From Volutella citrinella (lineage: Eukaryota > Ascomycota > Sordariomycetes > Hypocreales > Nectriaceae): 64,000 nt of DNA. Positions 47,128-57,149 of the stretch are shown piece by piece. Every line of letters begins with the position of its first letter. Position 1 is the first letter of the stretch. A program made the translations under genes and the position numbers. The stretch is from NCBI GenBank assembly GCA_034401135.1, contig JAWZSP010000006.1, forward strand, positions 2,480,001 through 2,544,000. Direction: 5' to 3'. The notes beneath the pieces were generated by a model that made no database searches, was not told the origin of the DNA, and worked only from the letters and a program-made list of their open reading frames with translations.

Positions 47128-48726
47128 ATGCCTGCCGAAGGCTTGCAGTCGGAACTAGTGGCCGTTGCCAAAATCGAAACCAGAATCGCGGGAGAGGTCA
47201 CAACACATTATTTCGACGAGCCCTGGGAGGACCCCTGGGATGATGGCAGCGATGAAGAGCAGACTCCCTATCGCAGACGGAGGCGGAGAGGCAGAAGCAG
47301 GCGTTGGTTTCGCCAGGAGATACTCGGGAGCGGCTCGTTTGGCACTGTGTTCCTCGAGAAGTGCGATGATGGGCGGCTCAGAGCGGTTAAGAAGATTGAG
47401 AAGTTTGTCGCACAGCGAGAGGCGATAGACTATGGCCGGGAACTCGAGGCCGTCATGACATTTTCGCAACCAGAGGCGAGCGCACCCTGCCTTGTGCCAC
47501 CATCGGCCATCTTGGACACTGAGTGCTGACAACTCGGCCAGTACTCGCATTGCTTCGTGCAGTCTCACGGTTGGTTCGAGACTCCAGAGTCCATCTTCAT
47601 CTCCATGGAACATATCGCCCTGGGCGATCTACAGCGATATCTGGACAGGTCGTTGCCAGAGCCCGAGGTGGCAGAAATTACATACCAGGTACTGCAAGGA
47701 TTAGACTACATGCACTCCAAACGCTTCATCCACCGAGACTTGAAGCCAGGCGTAAGTTGGAGAGCGAGTCCAGTCGGCCGTCCATCTGTGGTTACCCGCG
47801 CTAATCCAAGGAAGAACATTCTCGTCGTGTCCGCCGGCCCTGAGTGGCATGTCAAGCTCTCCGACTTTGGCATCAGCAAGCGCAGACACGACGCCTCCAT
47901 CACATTCACACTTCAGCGAGGCACCATCTCTTTTGCCGCCCCCGAGGCGCTGGATCTAGAAGGGAAGAGGTCATACAGCTTCGCCGTCGACACTTGGTCG
48001 CTCGGCGTCATTGCCTACCTCATGCTTACCAACGCCCTGCCCTTTCCCAGTATTGTTTCTCTGACACGGTACATTGACGGGCGCCTCAATTTTCCCCTCG
48101 AGAACCTGCAGAGCAATAATGTCTCGGCCCAAGGCCAACGGTTTGTGAGAAGCCTACTACAAGCCGAGCCCGAAGACCGCCTGCCTGTGCCCTCTGCTCT
48201 CGGCGATGCTTGGCTGGCAATTCGCGAGGGTGTCGAAAAAGAGAAATCTGGTCATGGGTGAGAGTGCTATGCCCCCTTTGATTGTACTCGAATTGACCGC
48301 AGTATAGCTATTCAGGGTTACCTGGTGCCATAAGCTCTGCGTATCAGGCCGCCGTGTCCTCGATTGCGTCAAAGATGTGGAGTACTGCCCCCTCAGAAAG
48401 TGCTGAAGCGGCAGAGGAGCAGGCCCAGGGGGACGCCCCTGATATCAACGGTCGACTCCCCCACTCGGGCACCGAGTATCTAGCTCAAGTTCAACAAGGG
48501 ATTTGGGGCGAGTGGAGTGAGTGGGTTTGGTCTGAAGACCACGGGCGATACTATCACCAGCGTCAGGATGACTTTGGTTCGTGCACACACACTCTAAACA
48601 CATTTCCCCTCCTATTTCACGTATCGAGATCTAATAGGTCATATTTCAGGAATTATCGACACCGAATGGGCGCCAGTGCAGGAAGACGCTCACTCGGCCT
48701 ATGTAAGGGCGAGAGATGCTCCATAA
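47128..48726 (+). CDS. Serine/threonine protein kinase with C-terminal extension
   Basis: A five-exon model for 448 residues: 47128-47475, 47542-47751, 47815-48257, 48308-48576, 48650-48726. Kinase motifs are complete: GSGSFGTV (67-74), K88, E105 of helix C, HRD (180-182) with LKPGN, DFG (203-205) and APE (228-230), so it should be catalytically active. The N-terminus is acidic then basic (YRRRRRRGRSRRW). The C-terminal about 130 residues (SSIASKMWSTAP..., EWSEWVWSEDHGRYY) are not a known domain. Intron 1 (47476-47541) appears to use a GC donor (GCGAGC) with a CTGAC branch and GGCCAG acceptor; the alternative GT donor at 47494 is weak and would add six residues. Intron 2 has GTAAGT. The last exon could be extended by further splicing at TATGTAAGG (48700s). 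The pathway is unknown. Confidence 0.8.
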
Positions 48727-49619
48727 TAAAACCAATGTGTCCGCTATGGTCTCATAATTTCCTCTCGAGACATGACAGCGCAGCCTCGGCTGCTGTCGTA
48801 CCAAATTTATTCGCCTACCATCATAAGGCTGCCAGGGTGTGTGGAGTATTTGGGTCGCCTTGTGATGACTCGGCAAGGCAAACACCAGGCTTCGTGTGTC
48901 TGAGTTCAGGTCAGCTAATCATCATCAGTGTCCAAGAAGAGTACGGATGTTGGCCATAAAGTATGAATACAGCACTTACCAGTAGGGTGAGCAACTCACC
49001 TTGGTAGGTGAGTTTGATGGGCCAGAAGAGATGTTGTGTGGCTGTAGAAGAGCGATCAACTGTTTCTGGCGTCAATGCTTCCCACGCAGTCCAATAGCTT
49101 TGGATATAGCTTGAGCCATAGACTCCCCTCTCTTGTATCGTCGGTGGCTAGTTTAGGGTAGCTTTTTGTATGTGCTTGAATGTTTTGTTAGTAGCTCAGG
49201 AAAGCTTGTGTCATGCTCGATCTTGGTTTCATCACTTTGGTTGATGTTGAGGTACGGAAAAGATAACTTTTTGTGATACCTGCTTTTATTGGGGCTGTCG
49301 TTGCGAATTATCATGAGTGCGGGGCAAGAGTTGGGCTGCAGAAGGTGACCCCATGATGCGCCTGGTTACCCAACTTGAAGATTGGTGGCATTACTGGAGA
49401 GGAAGCGAGAATAGTAAAATTACAATAACTCTGCGCTTCAAAGCCGTTCACACAAAGGAATCATATTTCGCTGGAATTGGGCGCGGAGGTGGAGCTTGAA
49501 AATTTGGTGCAATTATTAATCGCCATCGCTGACAGGAAGGCTACAACCACCAGAAGGCATGTTGGATTTAAATTTTTCTCACAACCACCAACCTCACCAC
49601 AGCCGCCACCAAGCCAAAG
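48727..49619. other. Intergenic region between the kinase and Yae1
   Basis: A/T-rich, no gene seen. Probably the kinase 3' UTR and the Yae1 promoter. Confidence 0.5.
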
Positions 49620-50333
49620 ATGCATTTCCAACCCATCGAAAACCTGTCGGATGGCAGCGACGGATACATCGCCGGGGCACCACCCGTCTTCCAAGTGGAC
49701 GACGGTCCCGCGACGGCCAATGACGCCCTCGATGATGTTTTCGGGTCTGCCCCTCCATCACCAACAGCTGGGCCCCAGGCCTCAACTGCTAGCAACGCTG
49801 CACACCCCTCTGACATACACCGGCTGCAGACGGAACACACGACAAACGGCTACCGTGAGGGCGTCACCGTTGCCAAGGAGAGCAGCATCCAGGCCGGCTT
49901 CGACGAGGGGTTCAGCCTCGGCGCCAGCATCGGTCTCTGCGCCGGCCAGCTGCTGGGCATCCTGGAGGGTATAGCTGAGGCGGTCCGCGGCAGCAAGGAC
50001 GCCGATGCCGTAAAGGTCACGGAACTCGCTGGAGAGGCCCGCAGCGAGCTGAGTCCGACGAGCATCTTCAAGCCAGAGTACTGGGCAGAGGACGGAAACT
50101 GGAGGTTCGAGGTGCCGCCGGCCGAGGGCGCCGACGAGATTGTCTTTGCAGACGTGGCCAAAGCCCATCCCTTGATACGAAAGTGGACTGCCATCGTGGA
50201 AGAGCAGGTCGCGGCGTGGAAGGTTGACCGTGCGATCCTGGACAATGAGACCGGGGAGCGGCTGGATCCTGCCATGAGCGAGCCTATTGTCTCATCGGCC
50301 ACGCCATCAGGGAGAAAACCCTTGGACTGGTGA
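49620..50333 (+). CDS. yae1: Yae1, Fe-S cluster adaptor for ABCE1/Rli1 maturation
   Basis: A single exon for 237 residues. Residues 77-117 hold the deca-GX3 signature with Gly at 77, 81, 93, 97, 101, 105, 109, 113 and 117 (TNGYREG...GFDEGFSLGASIGLCAGQ). This glycine-zipper helical hairpin defines the Yae1 family. In yeast, Yae1 and Lto1 form a complex that hands the ABC protein Rli1 to the cytosolic iron-sulfur targeting machinery, needed for ribosome recycling. The acidic N-terminus (DVFG near residue 40) and a C-terminal WRFEVPP region with KPLDW at the very end are also present; a terminal Trp is typical of CIA-targeting adaptors and clients, so the last W may be functional. The start ATG lies after a short A/C-rich leader. 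Confidence 0.92.
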   Translation: MHFQPIENLSDGSDGYIAGAPPVFQVDDGPATANDALDDVFGSAPPSPTAGPQASTASNAAHPSDIHRLQTEHTTNGYREGVTVAKESSIQAGFDEGFSLGASIGLCAGQLLGILEGIAEAVRGSKDADAVKVTELAGEARSELSPTSIFKPEYWAEDGNWRFEVPPAEGADEIVFADVAKAHPLIRKWTAIVEEQVAAWKVDRAILDNETGERLDPAMSEPIVSSATPSGRKPLDW

Positions 50334-51797
50334 ACCGGGCTTCTTGGATTCCAACCTCGAGATGGAGCCAAGAAACTGCACCGTATGGGGGGCGTGTTGT
50401 TCAGATAGATCCGGCAGCCTCCGACATGCAAAGGCCAAGGACGAAGACGTCTGCACCACCATTGCCAAGGTCCGTGTTGCTGATTGCGACATTTGATATT
50501 GGATATTAACCTAGGTACAGATCCCATCTAGTGCGGAGTACACAGGATGTCATCGATCTCAAGTAGCCGGCACCTTGGTTACTGAAGGGAAGATGTGGCC
50601 CAGCTGGACACTGTGAGCCTGGCCTTGTTGGACCCAACCACCCCTATCTCAACCTCGACCGGTCAAACATAGCAGAAGGGTCAAGGCGGTGGTGCTGCCA
50701 GCCATCAATGAGCGAGAGTGATGCGCGTCACGTATCCAGCGTCACCGACAAACCGGCTCCCTGCGTTCCGCCTCCCACAGGGCTGGTGCCAGACACCTCT
50801 CAAACAAATCCAATAAAAGATTTACCTGTCTCAACTTGAATGCCTCTAAAGAGCCGTTTATACTAGTGCCACATTTGCATTTTCCCCATTTCCGCGCCAC
50901 ACCGACCGCCCCCCGGCGCCAACAATGGAGCGGTTCCGCCTTTCATTAGACCTCAGCCCGAGCGACAGAAGTGAAGGGCCAATGATGCTGTGGCCTCCCC
51001 TCTCCCCTGATTTATGTGAGGTGTCTGACAGCTGGCGTGGCGACGCCGCCAGGTGGGGATGAGGGGGAAAAAGCAAATCAGGCGGGGGAACCGCGCAGAC
51101 GAGAGGCAAGCTTGGCAAGCAAGGGACTCCCATCCCTCCGTTTGATCTCGTGTCTGGTGCTACAGCTGCCAACCATGTTGCTTTTTGGCGTGTAAATGCG
51201 AGCACCTGCAGGTACGCCGCAATGCCCGCCACTCCGTACAGCAACGGGACAACTCCATCCCAGTGATCCCATTGTCAAGCCTGTCAAGCTTGCAAGACAC
51301 ATCCGAGACAGCCCAGCTTGTGCCGATCAGTCATGAGTCAAGGTCCTGATTGGGACGAATCTCCGCGTGGGAGCGTGCCGAGATGATGGGCCGCATGGTG
51401 TTGTCGCGTGCGGCTCTCCACTGGTCCGCCGGTGAATGACAGTCTCAATTTCCCACCAGAAACACTGCCAGTCAAACATCCCGACCTTGTTTCCTGTGGT
51501 GTCATGGCTTGTCTTTCCTTGCTCTTTGACTTCCCCGCGAGTCTCTTCCCACCGAGTGTAGCACTCTGTGGCAAAGATGCAGACCGAACATCTGGGCAAT
51601 GACACGCCCAGTACGGCCCTTATGACCAGAGGCGAAGCGATTGATCAAGTCATAAAAGGCCGCTGCTATCCCACCTGTCATCAGATTCTCTTGTCCTCAT
51701 CAGCTCGCACTACAGAACCTTAGTCACTCATTCAAACTACAGTCAACTCTTTGACTAGCCCCTCGTTTCGTTCTGCAACATCAACCGAACCCTCAAG
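50334..51797. other. Intergenic region, promoter of the GPI-anchored protein
   Basis: About 1.46 kb with no supported gene. It carries CCGTACGG-like motifs related to TACGGAGTA (CACTCCGTAC near 51231-51241; GCGGAGTAC near 50532). Confidence 0.5.
51651..51659 (+). promoter_or_regulatory. TATA-like box (CATAAAAGG) upstream of the GPI-anchored protein
   Basis: It lies 147 nt before the ATG and is followed by a C/T- and CA-rich leader (CTACAGAACCTTAGTCACTCA, then CATCAACC). This fits the core promoter of an abundantly expressed wall protein. Confidence 0.4.
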
Positions 51798-52661
51798 ATG
51801 CGTTACAACACCATTGTCCTCCTGCCTGTCCTTGCGGCCACGGCCGAGGCCATCCTGGACGTCCGGGCCTACGACCTCCCCGATACCAGCATGGGCAAGT
51901 ATGGGGATGGCGACTCCAAGGATGACGACAAGTCCTACCCCGAGCCGCCCAAGGATTACGACACGGGTGACAAGCACGATGATGGCTACCCCACCACCAT
52001 CGAGGTCCCTGGCTACAAGCCCCCCATGGGAGACGACTACAAGGAGCCCAAGGAGGAATACCCTGAGCCCGAGCACAAGCCCGAGTACACCGTTCCGGAG
52101 CCGGAGTACCCTACCCCTGAGCCCAAGCCAGAGTACCCGGAGCCTAAGCCGGAGCACCCTACCCCTGAGTATCCCGTGCCGGAGCACAAGTCGGACTACC
52201 CGGAGCCCGAGCACCCCACTGCCACCAGCCATCCCGAGCCCGAGCACTCTGCCACTGTCTCATGCCCTCCCGGCGAGAAGCCCACTCACGCCAAGCCTGA
52301 GCACCCCGTCACCACCCCTTGGCTGCCCCAGCCTCCCAAGCACGACTACCCTCCCGCTCACACTCCCGGCCCCAAGCCTCACTACCCGGAGCCCGAGAAC
52401 CCCGAGCAGCCCGGCTACCCCAACGACAAGCCTCACGTTCCTGGTGGAGAGCCCGGTTACCCCGGCGAGCAGCCCGGCTACCCCAAGCCCCCCTCCGGTG
52501 GTCCCCAGCCTGGCTACCCCGGTCCTACCACCGTCCAGCACGTCACCACGCCCGGCCCCGGCCCCGCCTATCCCAGCCCTACCCACCCCGTTGCCGCCGG
52601 CGCCGCCCAGAACGTCTGGAGCATCGCTGCCGTCCTGGCTGCTGTCGCCGCGCTCCTCTAA
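51798..52661 (+). CDS. GPI-anchored proline-rich cell-wall protein
   Basis: A single exon for 287 residues. A short signal peptide (MRYNTIVLLPVLAATAEA) should be cleaved near residue 18. The mature chain is dominated by Pro, Glu, Tyr, His and Lys. An acidic start (GDSKDDDKSYPEPP) is followed by imperfect repeats of YPEPEHKPEY / YPTPEPKPEY / YPEPKPEHPT type (about 70-145), then PGYP repeats (GGEPGYPGEQPGYPKPP) to about 245. The tail AAGAAQNVWSIAAVLAAVAALL is a GPI-attachment signal. It should be secreted and linked to membrane or wall glucan. Tyr- and Lys-rich Pro repeats suggest cross-linking or adhesion; that is inference. The repeat coding produces long false frames on the other strand and in the other plus frames. 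No known family name. Confidence 0.85.
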   Translation: MRYNTIVLLPVLAATAEAILDVRAYDLPDTSMGKYGDGDSKDDDKSYPEPPKDYDTGDKHDDGYPTTIEVPGYKPPMGDDYKEPKEEYPEPEHKPEYTVPEPEYPTPEPKPEYPEPKPEHPTPEYPVPEHKSDYPEPEHPTATSHPEPEHSATVSCPPGEKPTHAKPEHPVTTPWLPQPPKHDYPPAHTPGPKPHYPEPENPEQPGYPNDKPHVPGGEPGYPGEQPGYPKPPSGGPQPGYPGPTTVQHVTTPGPGPAYPSPTHPVAAGAAQNVWSIAAVLAAVAALL

Positions 52662-53174
52662 GCGACGCCGCCAGGAGCGGGATATTCTTCGATTCTCCGA
52701 TGGCTCTTCAGGTGCCTTACGAATTAATGGGCTTCTTTATTCAAAACGACTTGGCATTGCATACTGAGAGCTTGAAACAACGTTTCTAGTTGCTGGAATT
52801 TCGGGTGATTGTATTGAACAGGTTTTGGATGGACTTCCCCTGCAATATTGGGGATGATGGATATACTGTATTCGCTATATATAAGTTGAGGCTCATCCCT
52901 CTCGTCGAATTGACCTTGCTCTTTGACCATTGTCTCATGCGCCTTCTGTGATGTTCGTTAGCTCTGCCATGTTTGATAAATGAGAGTATCTTACAAGATG
53001 GCTTGATGCTCGAGTTTGTAGCCCGTGTTGTGATACAGAGGCGCGAGCTTTTCAGCCAGGGTTTGGCTAATCCTGGGCAATATCCTTTCCGGCGGCTATT
53101 TCCCGTCTCGTTCCCATCAATGTCCGGCATGAATGCGAGGGTCGGAGTTAATATTCTAGCTGTCCCACTTAGCT
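52662..53174. other. Intergenic region, convergent 3' ends
   Basis: 513 nt between the GPI protein gene (+) and CENP-O (-). A/T-rich, no gene seen. Confidence 0.6.
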
Positions 53175-54091
53175 TCAACCCTCTGCAAAATCCTGCAGCT
53201 TCCTGGTCACGTCCTCGATCCGGTCAAGCTTCCCGTGGAGCTCCTTTGTGGTGGTCCAATCCCGACCCTGTTTGCTGTAAACGACGAGCTTCTCAACCCT
53301 GCCGTCATCATCCATGACGACTCTGCCGCTCCTCTCGTCCGCCCAAGTGAAGAGAATTTGCTTTGCTTGAATGTCAGCAATGCTGACTTCAACAATGTCG
53401 TTTGGCGCAAAACTCTCCCCCGTCTTCTGGTGCAGCCCGAGCCCGCGCCTCAGATCGGCAGATACGCCGAGGCGGTTGTGGTACCGCACGACCTCCCTTC
53501 TCAGCGTCCGAACGAAGCGGTCTAGGCTCTGCTTGGTTTCTTCCTGGTCCTCGGCCCGTGGCGCAGGGAGGTGCCGCGATGCGAGGCCAGCAACCGGGAT
53601 AGCTGGGGGCAGTGTGTGACGGTGGATCCGTAGGTGGGTGGATTGGAAATACGGGCGGTTGAGCATGACGTAGTAGGGCCTCAGAAACAGACCCTTGGAG
53701 AGGATCTCGAAGCGGAGGCCGAGGACGTGGCCGCCGTCGACGGCGTTGGGGTCCGGATCTTGGACCTTGAATGAAGTGACGGAACTGCAGATGCGGTGCA
53801 GGCAGTGCTGGTTGTAGGCTCGCTGCTTCTCGGCTTCGGAACGTAGCTTTGAGGTGACTGAATCCTTGCGCGTAATCGCGGATGGCTTCAGGAGGGTGTT
53901 GGTCGAAGGCGCCGAGAGAATTGTCGAGGATTCGACCTTGAGTGACCGCTGCAGGGAAGCGACTGTTTGTTTTGTTAGATGGTGCTCGGGCGCAATGCAT
54001 TGGCTTTGATTGGCGACTTGCGTTCTTTTCTGAGAGAGTCAATCTCGCTATCGAGCTTATCGCCCTCATTTGGTGTTGTGTCCTGCTCCAT
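53175..54091 (-). CDS. mcm21: Kinetochore protein CENP-O/Mcm21, with a GC-AG intron
   Basis: Two exons, 54022-54091 and 53175-53962, encode 285 residues. The N-terminal coiled coil reads LDSEIDSLRKELASLQRSLK across the splice junction. The conserved double-RWD core follows: HVLGLRFEI, LFLRPYYVMLNRPYF, LRIHRHTLPPAIPVAGLA, then VRTLRREVVRYHNRLG and a C-terminal beta/helix end. CENP-O is a subunit of the COMA/CCAN inner kinetochore, next to CENP-P/Ctf19. The intron 53963-54021 has donor GCAAGT, the consensus of the rare GC-AG class, a CTAAC branch and acceptor AAACAG. No GT donor gives an open frame that joins the coiled coil, so the GC donor is needed. Confidence 0.9.
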
Positions 54092-54449
54092 GGCTCAGAA
54101 TTAGGCTGTTGCAGGCGAGGCGGTGTCGCGTTGTGGTTGAAATCTGGTGTGTTGACATTCCCAAATTCCCAATGTCAAGCTGCCTCACAGCTGGTGGTGA
54201 CGCGATGGTGGGTCCGTGTGGACCCCCGGATAAGATAAGATCAGTAGCGTGTGATACAGTAAGTAAGTAGGTACCTCTGCACTGACGCACATCAGATGCT
54301 GCCCTGTACCAGACTCCTTTAGGCCTGTCAGCGATACCAATCATGGGCGCAGAAGGACCTCAGAAGGGGACGCCCCCTGACGAGTGTCACAGAAAACCAT
54401 CCCGCCCTCACATAAAAATCAACTTGCAGCCTTGCGTCTAATTACCTTT
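54092..54449. other. Intergenic region upstream of CENP-O
   Basis: No gene seen. A GATAAGATAAGATC sequence (about 54229-54242) offers two adjacent GATA-factor sites. Confidence 0.45.
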
Positions 54450-55760
54450 TCCTCATGAACGCTCTCTTGCAGCATGCGGAGATCGACTACAACCGCTCTG
54501 TGTCTCTGTGAAGGACGTGCAGCTAGTGGACTCCCTTGTATGCCGTGGCAACCTTGTTGATAATGTCAGCCTTGGTAGTTTGTTGGATGGTGTCAAACAG
54601 AGGCAGTCCAGCCAGATGAGAAACAAAAAGTGTTCGAAGAGGCCACTTTCATAGTAGTATGGCAGGACCATATCCACCAGCCGAGGCATACAGGCACTTG
54701 TATCCCCTGGATGGGCTGCAGTCGATTGTAAATGTCATTCTCATGTTGAAGGCGGCCGAGGTCAACGGTCTCAACGCCTTTGGCAACGAGTGTGTAGCCG
54801 GATGGGGAAAGCCGCACCTGGAAAAGCGCACCAATCGCTCCAGATATGTAGAGCGGCACGGCACCCGCATCGCGGCCGCGGTCTTGAGCAAGCTGACTGC
54901 GGATAAGCTGGAGGAATCGCTCTCGGCCGATGTGTTGGTGTCCATGGTCTTTGACATTGGGGCACGGAAGGCCTGAATGGTGAAGGCAAAGACCTGCGCG
55001 ACGGCTGTGTGGTGAAGCCTGTTCTCGTCATGTTCGAGGGCGTCTAAGTTGGGTACATATACGTGATAGCACACACTGATGGGGTCATCTGGAATGTGGA
55101 GGAAGACGAAGGCCTCAAGGGCCTCTCCTGTACACAGGTAGCCGTACTAGATACTCTTGCCAATCACGTACGAGAAAAGCTGGGTTACGACGGCGGTAGC
55201 AAGTACCCTCGACCCGAAGGGAAATCCCTCCCCGTCGTTGTTGATCACGTCTCGTTCCGGTTGAATCTCAGACGCCAGGCCTGTGGCGACCTCGTCGCGC
55301 GCCAGCTTATGCGGAGACTTATACTCGATCGCTAGGGCGGGGATAGTCCGGCCATTGGAGGTACGATATACGCAGAACTGGTCCGCCCGATTGCCCTTCC
55401 CCCTCGCCCTGCGCCTGGGTTTGCGGCTCGGCGGCCTCGAAGCTGCCACCGGCTGGCCAGTATCGTCCCTCCCGATGGACATACGATCTAAGTGTTGTTC
55501 AGATATGCTTTCGTCGGCCTGACCCATGACTGTATGGCTTCCAAATGTCACAGCTCGCTGTAAGCCGAGAATCGCAGTTGCGGATTCTTGTACCCCTCGT
55601 TGACCAGCTTTTGCACCGTGATGTTGAGATGGAAAGAGGGGCTGTGATGAGAAAGAGCCTCTGGTTGGGAGGTGAGCCCAGATGCCCTCTTGGGCTGTTG
55701 GAAAGTCATTCTGCGGGGTGATTTTTCGGAGAGAGATTCGACCGGTCGGGTTTGTGTCAC
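54450..55760 (-). pseudogene. Broken fungal kinase-like gene with nuclease-like N-terminal region
   Basis: Fragments in all three minus frames line up in order as one decayed gene. They are: SPSFHLNITVQKLVNEGY (55548-55760); NRADQFCVYRT and IPALAIEYKSPHKLARDE (55147-55551); LHIPDDP and ENRLHHTAVAQVFAFTIQ (to about 54880); GYTLVAKGVETVDLGRLQHE (54593-54859); LPYYYESGLFEHFLFL (54600-54665); then ADIINKVATAYKGVH and LHVLHRDTE. This matches a fungal family of kinase-like proteins that are often multicopy. Lesions include stops at 55147-55149 and 54523-54525, both TAG where relatives have CAG, and frameshifts near 55548, 54860, 54665 and 54600. The CpA-to-TpA changes fit RIP. The D...ExK pattern (DQF...IEYK) may mark a restriction-nuclease-like fold; that is inference. 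Confidence 0.8.
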
Positions 55761-57149
55761 CTTGTGTACTAAGTTACAGAAAGATCGAACAGTTCGATCA
55801 GAACGAAGGATAAAGTTAATGGTGGAAGGCTCCTGCTGACTCTAGCTTCACGTGATCCTGGACAAAGCCCGGGAAGGAGCTGTTGAACCGCATGATTGAA
55901 TTGCGTGTGTTCGCCTGCTAACTCTGATACTGTTGAACCCTGAGGGCTCTGGACTATGTTGGAGCTGCAGTCATCTATTCTTCGAATAGTGAAGACGAGC
56001 CTCATATGCAAGGATGTCTGGGGAGACTGAGAGGACGCGGGTTGGGATTTGGAATCTACGCTATACCTAATCCCAGCCCTGGCCCTATCCAGATAAAAAG
56101 GGCCTAGTGGGGAACGGACAGGCACCGTACGGGTTTGATAGGTCCAGGCACACCCTCCTTCGGTCAGGACTAGGCAGGGCGTGGACAGCGTGGAGCATTG
56201 GTGCTGCAAGCCCGCTGTAAGAATAGCAGCAATCAATCCTGCACGGTGTACCTTACCAGCGTCCTGGTGCCTCTTGGCGCGCCTCAGCCACTTTGGGTGA
56301 CAGCGACACGGAACGTAATACGATGGGAGAGATGCGAGATCCTGGGGTTCATCGCGGGCGGGCCGCCACCAGACTACGGTATCTGCTTCGTTTTCGGTGC
56401 GCACGTCGATTATAATTATTAATACAAATACAGCGGCCAGCGTGGCCGTCCATCGTGGCTGCTGTTACCAGAAGGCAGCATTTGTCATGCATCCTCGTGT
56501 CGCCACGTTTCCCGCCGTCGCGAGCGTGGTCACTAACCCGGATGGCAACTTTTCGGCCTTTTCGGGCCAGTTGAGGCCACGGTAGCGGTAGCGGGCCAGG
56601 CTTTCCGAGCCAATCCATCTCCGCAACGGCGGCCATCCTTCCGGGCTTAGCACTCTTTTGCATCCAGAGCGACGGTGGTGCCTGAGGGACTGGACACCTT
56701 TCTGGCCCCGATCGACGTCCTCTTCCTTCCGCTTCGCCTCTTCAGCCCTGGACCGTGTGCCGTGTCGTGTCGTGTCCTGTCGCCGCCGCCGGTGTTTCTC
56801 ATTCGCTCCTGTTCTGTCCTCTCATTCAACGACAACTCTTTTTTCTCTTCACTTCTATTCTTCACTCTGGTTAATCGATCTCCTGGCCTAGCCATCACTT
56901 GTATACTCCTACCACACACTCCTACATCACTATCAATATTTTTTTATCACCAGTCCGATTTGCCATTACTCCCTGCGTCACTCGAGACTCGCATCGCCAG
57001 CATTTCCCCCGCCTTAGCAGAAGTACCAGTACCTCGATCGCGAATCGCGCCTGCTCGTCACGCATACGCTCCCCCCCGTGCACGCCCAGGCATTGACCCT
57101 ACCTCGCCAAGCCCAGTCCATCGCCCTCCGCGACCACACCGAGCCACCT
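55761..57149. other. Intergenic region, leader of the acetyl-CoA transporter gene
   Basis: No gene seen. The last 500 nt are strongly C/T-rich, with CTTTCTGGC-, TCTTTTTTCTC- and CCCCCCGTG-type tracts, typical of a long 5' leader. The part next to the broken kinase-like gene (55.8-56.4 kb) may include remnants of its 5' end. Confidence 0.5.

Noticed and set aside
51751..52767. 338-codon alternative frame over the GPI-anchored protein
   Set aside because: Arises from the Pro-rich repeat codons read one base off; the chosen frame has both a signal peptide and a GPI tail.
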